Positions 34,494 through 43,739 of a stretch of DNA of 64,000 nt are shown here, piece by piece (position 1 is the first letter of the stretch; each line of letters opens with the position of its first letter). The notes below the pieces were generated by a model, which made no database searches, was not told the DNA's origin, and was given only the letters and a program-made list of their open reading frames with translations. Origin of the DNA: an uncultured Kiritimatiellota bacterium (lineage in GTDB: Bacteria > Verrucomicrobiota > Kiritimatiellia > RFP12 > UBA1067); contig CAKTZI010000003.1 of NCBI GenBank assembly GCA_934635385.1, positions 1-64,000 on the forward strand, written 5' to 3'. Position numbers and translations under genes: made by a program.

Positions 34494-35384
34494 ATGAACG
34501 TTCTCATCACAGGCGGCACGGGGTTCTTCGGGAAGTCGATGCTGGACTACCGTCTGCGGCATCCGGCGTGGGCGGACGCCGCGTGGACGATCCTGTCGCG
34601 CAGCCCGGAGAGGTTCCTGCGCGAGAACCCGCAGTTCGCCCGGCTCGCCGGCGTCGAGTTCGTCGCCGGCGACGTGCGCGACTTCGATCTGCCCGGCCGG
34701 ACTTTCGAGGCGGTCATCCATGCCGCGACGCCCGCCGTGATGACGCTGGCGGACGACGAGATGACGTCGGTCGTCGTCGAAGGGACGCGGCACACGCTGG
34801 CGTTCGCGAAGCGGTGTGGCGCGCGGAAGTTCATGCTGACGTCGTCCGGGGCCGTGTATGGCCCGCAGTCCGCACCCGTCGCCGAGGACGCGCCCTGCCG
34901 TCCCGTCACCGCCTACGGCAGGGGCAAGCTCGTGGCCGAGCAGATGTGCCGGGACTCCGGCCTGCACGTGCTTCTGCCGCGCTGCTTCGCCTTCGTCGGC
35001 CCCTATCTCAACCGGGACATCCACTTCGCGATCGGGAACTTCATCCGGAACTGCCTGGAGGGCAGTCCGATCGTGATCACGGGCGACGGCACGCCCTTGC
35101 GGTCGTACCTGTATGCCGACGACCTGGTCGAGTGGCTGTTTGCCATCCTGTCGCGCGGCGAGAGCGCCCGCCCCTACAACGTCGGTTCGGGCGAGGGCCT
35201 CTCGATTCGGGAGCTGGCGCTGAAGGTGCGCACGGCTTTGGGGGCCGCGAACGAGGTCAGGGTCCTCGGGCACGCGGACGCGGGGGCCTCTTCGGTGTAT
35301 GTGCCCGTTGTCGATCGCGCCGCGCGGGAACTTGGGCTGGGCGTGAAAGTCGATCTGGAAACGGCCATTCGGAAAAGCCTGTGA
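34494..35384 (+). CDS. NAD-dependent sugar epimerase/reductase (YerF/RfbS-like position)
   Basis: A 296-residue extended SDR protein: NVLITGGTGFFGKSML at the start, then SSGAVYGP and the Tyr-x3-Lys pair in TAYGRGKLVAEQM. The substrate side PRCFAFVGPYLNRDIHFAIGNFIRN resembles CDP-paratose/abequose synthases and epimerases. In yersiniose clusters the last step is reduction of the branched 4-acetyl group by YerF; this gene is the candidate for that or for a C4 reduction. It overlaps the next gene by GTGA. Confidence 0.8.
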   Translation: MNVLITGGTGFFGKSMLDYRLRHPAWADAAWTILSRSPERFLRENPQFARLAGVEFVAGDVRDFDLPGRTFEAVIHAATPAVMTLADDEMTSVVVEGTRHTLAFAKRCGARKFMLTSSGAVYGPQSAPVAEDAPCRPVTAYGRGKLVAEQMCRDSGLHVLLPRCFAFVGPYLNRDIHFAIGNFIRNCLEGSPIVITGDGTPLRSYLYADDLVEWLFAILSRGESARPYNVGSGEGLSIRELALKVRTALGAANEVRVLGHADAGASSVYVPVVDRAARELGLGVKVDLETAIRKSL

Positions 35385-36268
35385 GAAGGAGACGCTATAT
35401 CATCTGTGCGCCGGCCTTGTCCGGTTCGGCGGGCGTCCGCGCGCTTTACGTCTTGCGCGACGAGCTGGAGTCCCATGGACAGGAGGCGCAGATGTTCGTC
35501 TATGCGCGGAAAGCCCGACGGCTGGCGAGCACGGCGAAACAGGTCCTGAAGATCGACGAGGATTCGCGGAACCGGGATATTGTCGTCTACCCCGAAACCG
35601 TCTGGGGCAATCCGCTGGGCTTTCGGCGTGTCGTTCGCTGGTTCCTGAACAGGCCGGGCCTGTTGGGCGGCACGGCGCATTTCGGCAGGGGCGAGATCCC
35701 GTTCGTCTGGTCACGACGCTATTTTTCCGCTGGGCCCTGTCTGCGCGTGGACGTGATTGACCGTTCCCTGTTCTACGAGGCCGGTTGCGTGCGGGACACG
35801 GATGCGACGTTCGTCTACAAGGGCGGGCGAGTCCGCGAGACGCCTGAGCTGGCCGGTCTCGCCGAGATCACGATGGACAGCCCCAGTTCGCGGCAGGAGC
35901 TGGCGAATCTCCTGCGACGCACGCGAACGCTCTATACGCATGACGGCGACAGTTCGCTGCTGGTGGAGGCCCTGGCCTGTGGCGCGCAGGTAAAGGTCAT
36001 TACGAAGACGGGCCTTGCAGACTATCGGATGCAGGATCCCCTTTTTGACAGGCAGGTCTTCGAGCGCCAGCTGGCGGCGTTCGTCGCGTTGACGCAGGAC
36101 ATGCCGGAGGGGAATGTCTGCCGAGCCGGACTCGCGGCGAGACGATTCGCGCGCCCGGTGAATTTTGTCTTCCTCTGCCTGTTCGCCGCCTTGCGGCGCA
36201 TCCACCCTTCGACATGGACGAAGAAGTGGAACGGCTTCTTCTCGCAATGCGTTTACCTGCATCCATGA
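35381..36268 (+). CDS. Glycosyltransferase-like protein of the polysaccharide operon
   Basis: A 295-residue protein starting at GTG 35381 (GTGA overlap). The start YIICAPALSGSAGVRALYVLRDELESHGQEAQMF is the glycine-rich N-terminal loop of GT-B transferases. The region THDGDSSLLVEALACGAQVKVI near residue 190 resembles the donor-binding helix (E-A-x-A-x-G) of group 1 transferases. The acceptor-binding half is short. Assignment rests on these motifs and on context; substrate unknown. Confidence 0.72.
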   Translation: MRRRRYIICAPALSGSAGVRALYVLRDELESHGQEAQMFVYARKARRLASTAKQVLKIDEDSRNRDIVVYPETVWGNPLGFRRVVRWFLNRPGLLGGTAHFGRGEIPFVWSRRYFSAGPCLRVDVIDRSLFYEAGCVRDTDATFVYKGGRVRETPELAGLAEITMDSPSSRQELANLLRRTRTLYTHDGDSSLLVEALACGAQVKVITKTGLADYRMQDPLFDRQVFERQLAAFVALTQDMPEGNVCRAGLAARRFARPVNFVFLCLFAALRRIHPSTWTKKWNGFFSQCVYLHP

Positions 36269-36298
36269 AGGGCTGCGCGATGGACACGAAAGGCGGAC

Positions 36299-37153
36299 AT
36301 GGCGAATGGCGTGCGTAGGGTCGACGTGCTTCTGGCGACGTATCGGCCAAATGAGGCGTGGCTGAGGGCGCAGATAGACTCCATCCGCGCCCAGCGGGGC
36401 GTGGATGTCAACCTGCTGCTCCATGAAGACGCCGAAGGGCTTGGCGCCTGCGGCAACTTCGGCGCGCTGCTGGAGCGGTCAAAGGCGGACTACGTGGCCT
36501 TTTCCGATCAGGACGACGTGTGGCTGGACGACAAGCTGGTGCGCGCGATGGCGCGGATGCGCGAACTGGAGGCGCGCTGGGGAAAAGGCACGCCCCTGCT
36601 CGTCTTCGCGGACGCCCGTGTCGTGGATGCGGATCTCAGGCCGATTGCAGAGTCGCTTTTCGCGCGCACCAAGATAGATCCGGAACGCATCTTGCCAAGA
36701 CAGCTGGCGCTGCAGAATGTCGCAAACGGGAACACGATGCTGTTCAATGCGGCGCTGCGCGACTTGGCAAGGCCGATTCCTCAGGGCGCGTTCATGCACG
36801 ATGCGTGGGTCATGCTGGTCGCGTCTGTCTTCGGGCGGATTGCCTGTGTGCGGGAGCCGGCCTTGCTGTATCGGCAGCACGAGCGAAATGTCCTGGGCGG
36901 GGCGAAGGTCGACGGACGGTATTTCCTGCATCGCGCGCGGCAGGGGCGCGACGCCCTTCGAGAGCGCCTGTATGCAAACATTCGCCAGGTCGAGGCGTTT
37001 GTCGCGCGGTTCGGAGAGCGATCCCCCAAGGAGTTTCGCGCGTTGGTTGGATTTTCGCGCAAGCCGCATTGGCGCCGGGCCTGGATCCTGATGCGCCATC
37101 GCATCTTCAAGAATGGGATTGTCCGCAATATCGGAACGCTGGCAATCTGCTGA
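36299..37153 (+). CDS. Glycosyltransferase family 2 (rhamnosyltransferase-like)
   Basis: A 284-residue GT-A enzyme: RVDVLLATYRPNEAWLRAQIDSIRAQRGVDVNLLLHEDAE, then the metal-binding YVAFSDQDDVWLDDKL, which is typical of the WbbL/rhamnosyltransferase group, and a later HDAWVMLVASVFGRIACVREPALLYRQHERN. Likely adds a deoxyhexose to the growing glycan at the cytoplasmic face. Last gene of the polysaccharide operon on this strand; the following gene has its own promoter. AAAGGCGG precedes the ATG. Confidence 0.87.
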   Translation: MANGVRRVDVLLATYRPNEAWLRAQIDSIRAQRGVDVNLLLHEDAEGLGACGNFGALLERSKADYVAFSDQDDVWLDDKLVRAMARMRELEARWGKGTPLLVFADARVVDADLRPIAESLFARTKIDPERILPRQLALQNVANGNTMLFNAALRDLARPIPQGAFMHDAWVMLVASVFGRIACVREPALLYRQHERNVLGGAKVDGRYFLHRARQGRDALRERLYANIRQVEAFVARFGERSPKEFRALVGFSRKPHWRRAWILMRHRIFKNGIVRNIGTLAIC

Positions 37154-37210
37154 ATTGCGCTGCTTGATGAAAGAAGCCCGTCCGTGCGTTCTTACCGAAC
37201 GCACGGAATA

Positions 37211-37219
37211 TGCTATAAT
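37211..37219 (+). promoter_or_regulatory. Extended -10 promoter of the RloA-like gene
   Basis: TGCTATAAT, 8 nt before ATG 37228; a leaderless transcript is expected. An inverted repeat CGTGCGTTC/GAACGCACG (37182-37190, 37197-37205) just upstream could end the previous operon. Confidence 0.78.
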
Positions 37220-37227
37220 GTGCGACA

Positions 37228-38520
37228 ATGATTAGAAGATTGACCATAAGGAACTTTCGCTCCATCGGGGAGGCGGTTGCCGACTTTTCCTTCTCAGAGG
37301 GTGAGGTCGGGGATCGCCATGTGGCTGGCGAACGCCTTTCCTTCATCGAAGAGGCGGGCGTGAGGTGTGTCCCGATTACGGCGATTTTTGGCGCGAACGC
37401 GGCCGGGAAGTCAAATGTCGTGCGTGCGTTGGTGACGATTATGCAGTTCATGACGGGGCAGAACGCGCCCAATGGCCGATTTGTCCATGATCGGAATCGA
37501 CTGCTGAAGTGCGGGGAGGTCGTCGACCTCCAGCTTGAGTACGCGATCGGGGGAAGGGTTTACGCTTACGCCATACGCTATGACGGAAAGGGATTGCAGC
37601 ACGAGTCGTTGGCCTGCAATGGGGTTGAGCTCTATCGGGTTTCGAATGGCTGTTGCGTCCGGTTTGGGGATCAAGTCAGGATGCCGGCTCCCGAATACAA
37701 TCCGGAGATGTTCGCAAGGGCGCTGAAAGCTGAATGCACAGACGACCAGGGGCGATTCATTTACACGTTTGCGTCTCTGCTTGCCAGACGGTTCCGGGGA
37801 TTGAACGACGAATTCAGGGTCGGGCTTATCGCGTTCTCGAAGTCGGTTGTTGTCATGAATACCCGACCGGTCTTCCTGCCGCAGGTCATTGATGAGATTC
37901 GCTTGGTGACTGGGCAGAGTTCGTCGGAGGTACTTCGTGAAGTCGTAGACATCATCCGCGAGTTGGATGTTGACATTCTTGCAATCGACATCAATGAGTA
38001 TGAGGTCGATCAGGAAGACACCGAGATCAGAAAGGCTCGTGAAGCCGGCGTCGCCATTCAGAAAAGGGTTGTTGCCGTTCATTCGACGCATCGAGATGTG
38101 GACGGCAAGGACGAGATCTTCGATTTCATGAACCAGGAGTCGGACGGGACAATCAGGTTGGCGACGATGATAGGCCGTTGCCTATTGGCGTTGAAGGCGC
38201 ATGGCGTTCTTTGCGTCGATGAACTTGAACGTTCGCTTCATCCCATCCTTGTGCGCGAGCTGTTGAAGCTCTTCTTGGTTCGGGAGTATAACGGAACGAA
38301 TGCCCAGTTGATCTTTACGAGTCATCTGGTGCAGCTGCTCGACGATTCGATTCTGCGACTTCCGGAAGTGACCATTGTAGACAAGAATCGGCAACGGGGA
38401 ACGACGCTAAAGCGATTGGCGGAGATGGCGGATGAAGGGAGGCCGATCCGAAGCGTTTCGGGTTTTCGGCTGCGCTATTTGATGGGGTATTATTCGGGTG
38501 TGCCGAAAGCCTTTTTGTGA
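37228..38520 (+). CDS. RloA/AbiL-like AAA (ABC-type) ATPase
   Basis: A 430-residue SMC/ABC-type ATPase. It begins MIRRLTIRNFRSIGEA, has Walker A FGANAAGKSN (residues 54-63), a signature-like ESDGTIRLATMIG, Walker B VLCVDELERSLHP and a switch histidine context FTSHLVQLLDD. This is the AAA_15/AAA_21 architecture of RloA, AbiLi and OLD-type defence ATPases, expected to sense phage and license the partner effector. More AT-rich than surrounding housekeeping genes. Ten bases separate it from its TOPRIM-like partner. Confidence 0.85.
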   Translation: MIRRLTIRNFRSIGEAVADFSFSEGEVGDRHVAGERLSFIEEAGVRCVPITAIFGANAAGKSNVVRALVTIMQFMTGQNAPNGRFVHDRNRLLKCGEVVDLQLEYAIGGRVYAYAIRYDGKGLQHESLACNGVELYRVSNGCCVRFGDQVRMPAPEYNPEMFARALKAECTDDQGRFIYTFASLLARRFRGLNDEFRVGLIAFSKSVVVMNTRPVFLPQVIDEIRLVTGQSSSEVLREVVDIIRELDVDILAIDINEYEVDQEDTEIRKAREAGVAIQKRVVAVHSTHRDVDGKDEIFDFMNQESDGTIRLATMIGRCLLALKAHGVLCVDELERSLHPILVRELLKLFLVREYNGTNAQLIFTSHLVQLLDDSILRLPEVTIVDKNRQRGTTLKRLAEMADEGRPIRSVSGFRLRYLMGYYSGVPKAFL

Positions 38521-38530
38521 GGAGGTGCAC

Positions 38531-39217
38531 ATGGAGCGAAAGCTTATCATCGTCTGCGAGGGGAAAAGTGACTTCTCCTATTTGAATGCCCTCCAGCGGT
38601 TTGTGGAGAACGAGATCCCCTTGCCGTCGGGGCAGAGGGATCCCCTGCTTCGCTTCGTTCCTTATCCTGAGCCGCTTGGCACATGTACGGGGGCATACGA
38701 TAAGATTGTCGCGGCCTACCGAAAGGCCGTGATGGACTTTGCGCCCTGCAAGGTCGAGATCTGGGTTGATGCCGACATCTACATTCGCAACGAGACGTTG
38801 AGCCCTGATTCGAAAAGGCGAAATGGCACGGAGTATGCGCATCGGTCGTCGGAAGTCCCGGTGTTCCATTTCTCGTACCACAATTTTGAAGATTTCATCG
38901 CGTTGCATTGCGAGGGGCCCGTTTTCCAGAAGTGGAAGGCGAATGTGCTTCAGGCGACAGGCGAGGACACGACGCTTTCGCATCGTATCCGGCCTCTTGC
39001 GCGTGCCGCTTACGCGCCGTTGTTCCAGACGGTCTTGCCGCATTACTCGAAGCGAAGGATGCCCTTTGGACTGTCCGTGGCGCGCCTCGCGAATTTGCGG
39101 CGAAACCTAAAAGACCCCGATGTTCAGGCGATGAAAGAGGCCCTTTGCCCTGGCATAGCCTTTGGCGAGCGCCTTTTGCAAGTGTTTGACGAAGCCTATC
39201 CGGGATTGATCCCGTAA
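38531..39217 (+). CDS. RloB/AbiLii-like TOPRIM-type effector
   Basis: A 228-residue protein starting RKLIIVCEGKSDFSYLNALQRF; the glutamate in CEGKSD matches the RloB/TOPRIM start (EGExTE). WVDADIY near residue 80 could supply acidic metal ligands and FHFSYHNFEDFIALHC fits the RloB family. Two-gene ATPase plus RloB pairs occur as abortive-infection (AbiL) modules and near anticodon nuclease genes; the cleavage target is unknown. GGAGG precedes the ATG. Confidence 0.8.
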   Translation: MERKLIIVCEGKSDFSYLNALQRFVENEIPLPSGQRDPLLRFVPYPEPLGTCTGAYDKIVAAYRKAVMDFAPCKVEIWVDADIYIRNETLSPDSKRRNGTEYAHRSSEVPVFHFSYHNFEDFIALHCEGPVFQKWKANVLQATGEDTTLSHRIRPLARAAYAPLFQTVLPHYSKRRMPFGLSVARLANLRRNLKDPDVQAMKEALCPGIAFGERLLQVFDEAYPGLIP

Positions 39218-39269
39218 GTCGGCACCCGGCTTTCCTTGGCGGAGGCGATAGGGGGAATGGGCTGGAATA

Positions 39270-39278
39270 TGGTATAAT
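39270..39278 (+). promoter_or_regulatory. Extended -10 promoter of the AICAR transformylase gene
   Basis: TGGTATAAT, 29 nt before ATG 39308; the short leader contains GAGGAG. Confidence 0.8.
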
Positions 39279-39307
39279 ACGGGAGCGTGTGATTTGAGGA
39301 GAACCCC

Positions 39308-40606
<1,299 letters not shown>

Positions 40607-40613
40607 TGGGCCG

Positions 40614-41282
40614 ATGGATATCTTCGGCTATACGTTCAGGGACGACGCGCTCCTGAAGGAGGCGCTGACGACGCCGGCGTACCGCATGGTGCATCCGCGC
40701 GCGACGGACAACCAGCGTCTGGAGTTCCTCGGCGACGCGGTGCTGGGCCTGCTCGCGGCCGAACGGCTCTACGTGGCGTTTCCGCACGCGGCGGAGGGCG
40801 CGCTCACGGTGCGGCGCACGCACATGGTGTCGTCGGCGGCCCTCTGCGCGGCGGCGAACCGCTTCGGCCTCGCCTCGCGCCTGAAGCGCAATCGCGGCGC
40901 GGCGGAACTCTCGCGGCACGCGAAGACGCTCGCCGACGCCGTGGAGGCGATCCTCGGCGCGGCGTACCTGGACGGCGGGTTCGCGGCGGCGCGGACGATC
41001 TTCGAGACGCTGGGGCTGCCGACGCAGGGGCAGGCGGATGCCGACGGATGCGACAACCCGAAGGGCGCGCTGCAGGAGCGCGTGCAGGCGCTGCATCCGC
41101 CGCGCCATCCCGTCTACGAGCTCGTCAGGGCGGAGGGCGCGGCGCACGCGCCCGTCTTCACCGTGCGCGTCACGGTCGAGGGCGTCGGCTGCGCCGAAGC
41201 GTCCGCCGGCAGCCACAAGGAGGCCGAGGCCGCCGCCGCCGCGAAGCTGCTGTGCAGGGCGTTCGCGGATAGCGAACACTGA
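40614..41282 (+). CDS. rnc: Ribonuclease III
   Basis: A 222-residue double-strand-specific RNase. The catalytic domain carries the signature NQRLEFLGDAVLGLL with E37 and D41, and the second acidic pair D108/E111 in DAVEAILGAAYLDGG. The double-stranded RNA-binding domain follows (PKGALQERVQALHPPRHPVYELV...GSHKEAEAAAAAKLL). Processes rRNA and structured mRNA in the cytoplasm. It starts 8 bp after the purH stop and is followed by 739 bp without a gene. Confidence 0.95.
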   Translation: MDIFGYTFRDDALLKEALTTPAYRMVHPRATDNQRLEFLGDAVLGLLAAERLYVAFPHAAEGALTVRRTHMVSSAALCAAANRFGLASRLKRNRGAAELSRHAKTLADAVEAILGAAYLDGGFAAARTIFETLGLPTQGQADADGCDNPKGALQERVQALHPPRHPVYELVRAEGAAHAPVFTVRVTVEGVGCAEASAGSHKEAEAAAAAKLLCRAFADSEH

Positions 41283-41289
41283 CATCCTG

Positions 41290-41890
41290 CGCGACAGTCG
41301 GTCGCTTAGGCTCGTCGCGCACGTCCTATCGCTTGCCGACGTGCGGCGCGCTTCGGGGCAACGGTGCTCCCGCTTCCGGGCGGGCGGCTTGGGCGTCCTG
41401 TCGGCCATGCGGCGACCGCGAGGTCAGCCGCAGGCCGCAGTCCTGCCCAATCCGCCTCGTCCGGCAGACGGTCCGCCCCGCGTGTCCTTCGCGGCGCGTG
41501 CGGCGAACCGTGTCCGTCCGTCTCTCTCCGCTTGGCGCTCGGCCGTCCCGCCCGCTTCTCACGCAACGTTTTGTTCTGTTCTGCATAGACCACTCTCGCG
41601 TCTCTACCTATGGCCGTTCTCTGCATTGAATGTCTCCAACCTGTCGCATACGGTGGCGAAGCGGCGACGCGAGTCGCCTGTGGCACGGAGGAGCCGACAG
41701 CCGCGCGAGAGAAGCGCAGGGATCGCCTGTCGCCTCGGTTTTCTCGCTTGCGGAAGTGTATTCTGCCGAGGGGAATGGCTTGTCACGTTTAATTGATTGA
41801 CGTGTGGCGACAGGTGCGACTCCCGGAGCGACGGTTCGCGCGATCTGTCGGGCCGACGGGCCAAAAGTGCGATGGACTGTCAAGCAGAGA
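41290..41890. repeat. Non-coding dispersed element, copy 2, filling the rnc-hisG gap
   Basis: The left end CGCGACAGTCGG (41290-41301) is identical to the terminal repeat of copy 4; the right end near 41873 (GGACTGTCAAGC) is degenerate. Positions 41655-41862 match the right half of copies 1 and 4 (for example CGATCTGTCGGGCCGACGGG at 41841-41860). The part 41310-41640 is not shared clearly with the other copies. No gene is convincing inside. 41891-42021 holds only the hisG promoter and leader. Confidence 0.72.
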
Positions 41891-41978
41891 GCGGATTTTC
41901 TCTTCATGCTGAAGCCTTGGGATGCGCGCGGTTTGCGGTGACGTGGTGTCGGCCATATGGACAGAAGACGGCGGTTTA

Positions 41979-41987
41979 TGATATAAT
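41979..41987 (+). promoter_or_regulatory. Extended -10 promoter of hisG
   Basis: TGATATAAT, 34 nt before ATG 42022. The leader contains GAAGAAG. Confidence 0.8.
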
Positions 41988-42021
41988 GCGCGGACTTTTC
42001 ACCAACTGAAGAAGAAGTTTC

Positions 42022-42891
42022 ATGGCGATCGTATTAGGCTTGCCGAAAGGCAGTTTGCAGGAATCGACCTTCGCGCTGTTCAAGCGCGCGGGCTTCAACG
42101 TGTCGTGCTCCAGCCGCAGCTACTACCCGTCGATTGACGACGAGGAGATCAAGTGCCGCCTCCTGCGTCCGCAGGAGATGAGCCGCTACGTCGAACTCGG
42201 CAAGATCGACGCGGGCATCTGCGGCTACGACTGGATCTACGAGAACGGCAGCGACGTGCAGGAGATCTGCGAGCTGAACTACTCGAAGGCGACGTCGAAC
42301 CCCGTCCGCTGGGTGATCGCCGTGCCGAACGACTCGAAGATCAAGTCGGTCAAGGACCTTCAGGGCAAGCGCATCTCGACCGAGGCGATGGGCCTCGTGA
42401 AGCGCTACCTCAAGAAGCACGGCGTCAAGGCCGACGTCGAGTTCAGCTGGGGCGCGACGGAGGTGAAGGCCCCCGAACTCGTCGACGCGATCGTCGACCT
42501 GACGGAGACGGGCTCGTCGCTCCGCGCGAACAACCTGCGCATCGTCGACACGATCCTGACGTCGACGACGCGCTTCATCGCGAACAAGGCGTCGTGGAAG
42601 AACAAGGCGAAGCGCGCGAAGCTCGAACAGCTCAAGATGCTGCTCATCGGCGCGCTGGAGGCCCAGCGCCGCGTGCTTCTGAAGTGCAACGCGCCGGAGA
42701 AGACGCTCGCGAAGATCGTGAAGGTCATGCCGGCCCTGCACGCGCCGACGGTGAACAAGCTCAACGACTCCGGCTGGTATGCCGTCGAGAGCGTCGTCGA
42801 GGAACGCCAGGTGCGCGACCTCATCCCCGCGCTCAAGGCGAACGGCGCGACGGGCATCATCGAGCTGCCGCTCAACAAGATCATTTTCTGA
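42022..42891 (+). CDS. hisG: ATP phosphoribosyltransferase (long form)
   Basis: A 289-residue enzyme joining ATP and PRPP, the first committed step of histidine synthesis. LGLPKGSLQESTFALFKRAG starts the protein; the phosphate-binding VDAIVDLTETGSSLRANNL block is intact. The C-terminal regulatory ACT-like domain (residues about 210-289) makes it the long, histidine-inhibited form that needs no HisZ. No other his gene is adjacent. Followed by a mini-gene for a ribosomal protein. Confidence 0.94.
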   Translation: MAIVLGLPKGSLQESTFALFKRAGFNVSCSSRSYYPSIDDEEIKCRLLRPQEMSRYVELGKIDAGICGYDWIYENGSDVQEICELNYSKATSNPVRWVIAVPNDSKIKSVKDLQGKRISTEAMGLVKRYLKKHGVKADVEFSWGATEVKAPELVDAIVDLTETGSSLRANNLRIVDTILTSTTRFIANKASWKNKAKRAKLEQLKMLLIGALEAQRRVLLKCNAPEKTLAKIVKVMPALHAPTVNKLNDSGWYAVESVVEERQVRDLIPALKANGATGIIELPLNKIIF

Positions 42892-42933
42892 TTCAACGCA
42901 TCACTCTCACCCCTAACAAGGAGAAAAACAAAA

Positions 42934-43023
42934 ATGGGAAGCATCAAGAAGAAACGCCGGAAAAAAATGTCGAAGCACAAATACGACAAGCGCATGAAGG
43001 CGCAGCGGCATAAAACGAAGTAA
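42934..43023 (+). CDS. Small basic ribosomal protein bS22-like (AURKAIP1/COX24 domain)
   Basis: A 29-residue, strongly basic peptide beginning MGSIKKKRRKKMSKHKY. The MGSxxKKRRKxMxKxKxxK pattern matches the AURKAIP1/COX24 mini-proteins of Bacteroidetes and mycobacterial bS22, which sit in the small ribosomal subunit and are related to mitochondrial mS38. AAGGAG stands 11 nt before the ATG. It is 43 bp upstream of efp, a fitting neighbour for a translation factor. Such short genes are often missed by gene callers. Confidence 0.88.
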   Translation: MGSIKKKRRKKMSKHKYDKRMKAQRHKTK

Positions 43024-43065
43024 GTTCCGGTAACTGCCGGATCCGTCACATCGGAGGCACTATAG

Positions 43066-43641
43066 ATGGGTGAAGTAATCGGAGCGGGTGAACTGCACAA
43101 GGGCGTGAAGCTCTTGATTGACGGCGAGCCCTGGGAAATCACGGAATTCGACTTCTCGAAGCCGGGCAAGGGGCAGGCGATCTACAACTGCAAGCTCCGC
43201 AACATGATGACCGGCGGCGGCATGACCAAGAGCTACCGTTCGGGCGACAAGTTCGAGAAGCCGGAGCTTCTTCAGATGTCCGTCACGTACTCGTACGACG
43301 ACGGCCAGGCTTTCGTCTTCACGGACGAGAACTTCGAGGAAATCCGTGTCTCCTACGACGTCATGGGCGACAAGAAGTACTTCCTGATGGACGAGATGGA
43401 GGTCAAGGCCCTGTTCTTCAACGACAAGGTGATCGGCGTGGATCTCCCGCAGCTCGTCGAGCGCAAGGTGATCAAGGTCGAGCCGGGCGTGAAGGGCAAC
43501 ACGGCCTCGGGCAAGGTGACGAAGCCGGCGACCGTCGAAGGCGGCTACCAGCTCGCGGTGCCGCTCTTCATCAACGAGGGCGACGTCATCCGCATCAACA
43601 CCGAGACCGGCGAATACAACGACCGCACGTCGACGAAGTGA
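43066..43641 (+). CDS. efp: Elongation factor P
   Basis: A 191-residue translation factor that relieves ribosome stalling at polyproline. The three-barrel fold is complete: KOW-like N-terminal domain, then two OB domains. The tip lysine that is modified or acts directly is K35 in SKPGKGQA. The ending VINTETGEYNDR-type block (IRINTETGEYNDRTSTK) is standard. A clear intrinsic terminator follows. Confidence 0.96.
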   Translation: MGEVIGAGELHKGVKLLIDGEPWEITEFDFSKPGKGQAIYNCKLRNMMTGGGMTKSYRSGDKFEKPELLQMSVTYSYDDGQAFVFTDENFEEIRVSYDVMGDKKYFLMDEMEVKALFFNDKVIGVDLPQLVERKVIKVEPGVKGNTASGKVTKPATVEGGYQLAVPLFINEGDVIRINTETGEYNDRTSTK

Positions 43642-43668
43642 TCCGTCGACGGGCGCGTCTGTCGTCCG

Positions 43669-43703
43669 AAGCCGCCCCTGCGAGTGCGAGGGCGGCTTTT
43701 CTT
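43669..43703 (+). terminator. Rho-independent terminator after efp
   Basis: AGCCGCCC (43670-43677) pairs with GGGCGGCT (43690-43697), 12-nt loop, followed by TTTTCTT. This is the clearest intrinsic terminator in the window. Confidence 0.9.
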
Positions 43704-43739
43704 CTGAGAACGGGAACAGTTAGATTCTGAAAGGCAGTC

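Noticed and set aside
37182..37205. Intrinsic terminator at the end of the polysaccharide operon
   Set aside because: The CGTGCGTTC/GAACGCACG hairpin has no T run behind it on the plus strand, so I list it only as a possible end within the promoter note.
41038..41796. A 252-codon frame extending from rnc into the gap
   Set aside because: It is out of frame with rnc in its first part and then lies in the repeat element; no ribosome site or domain.
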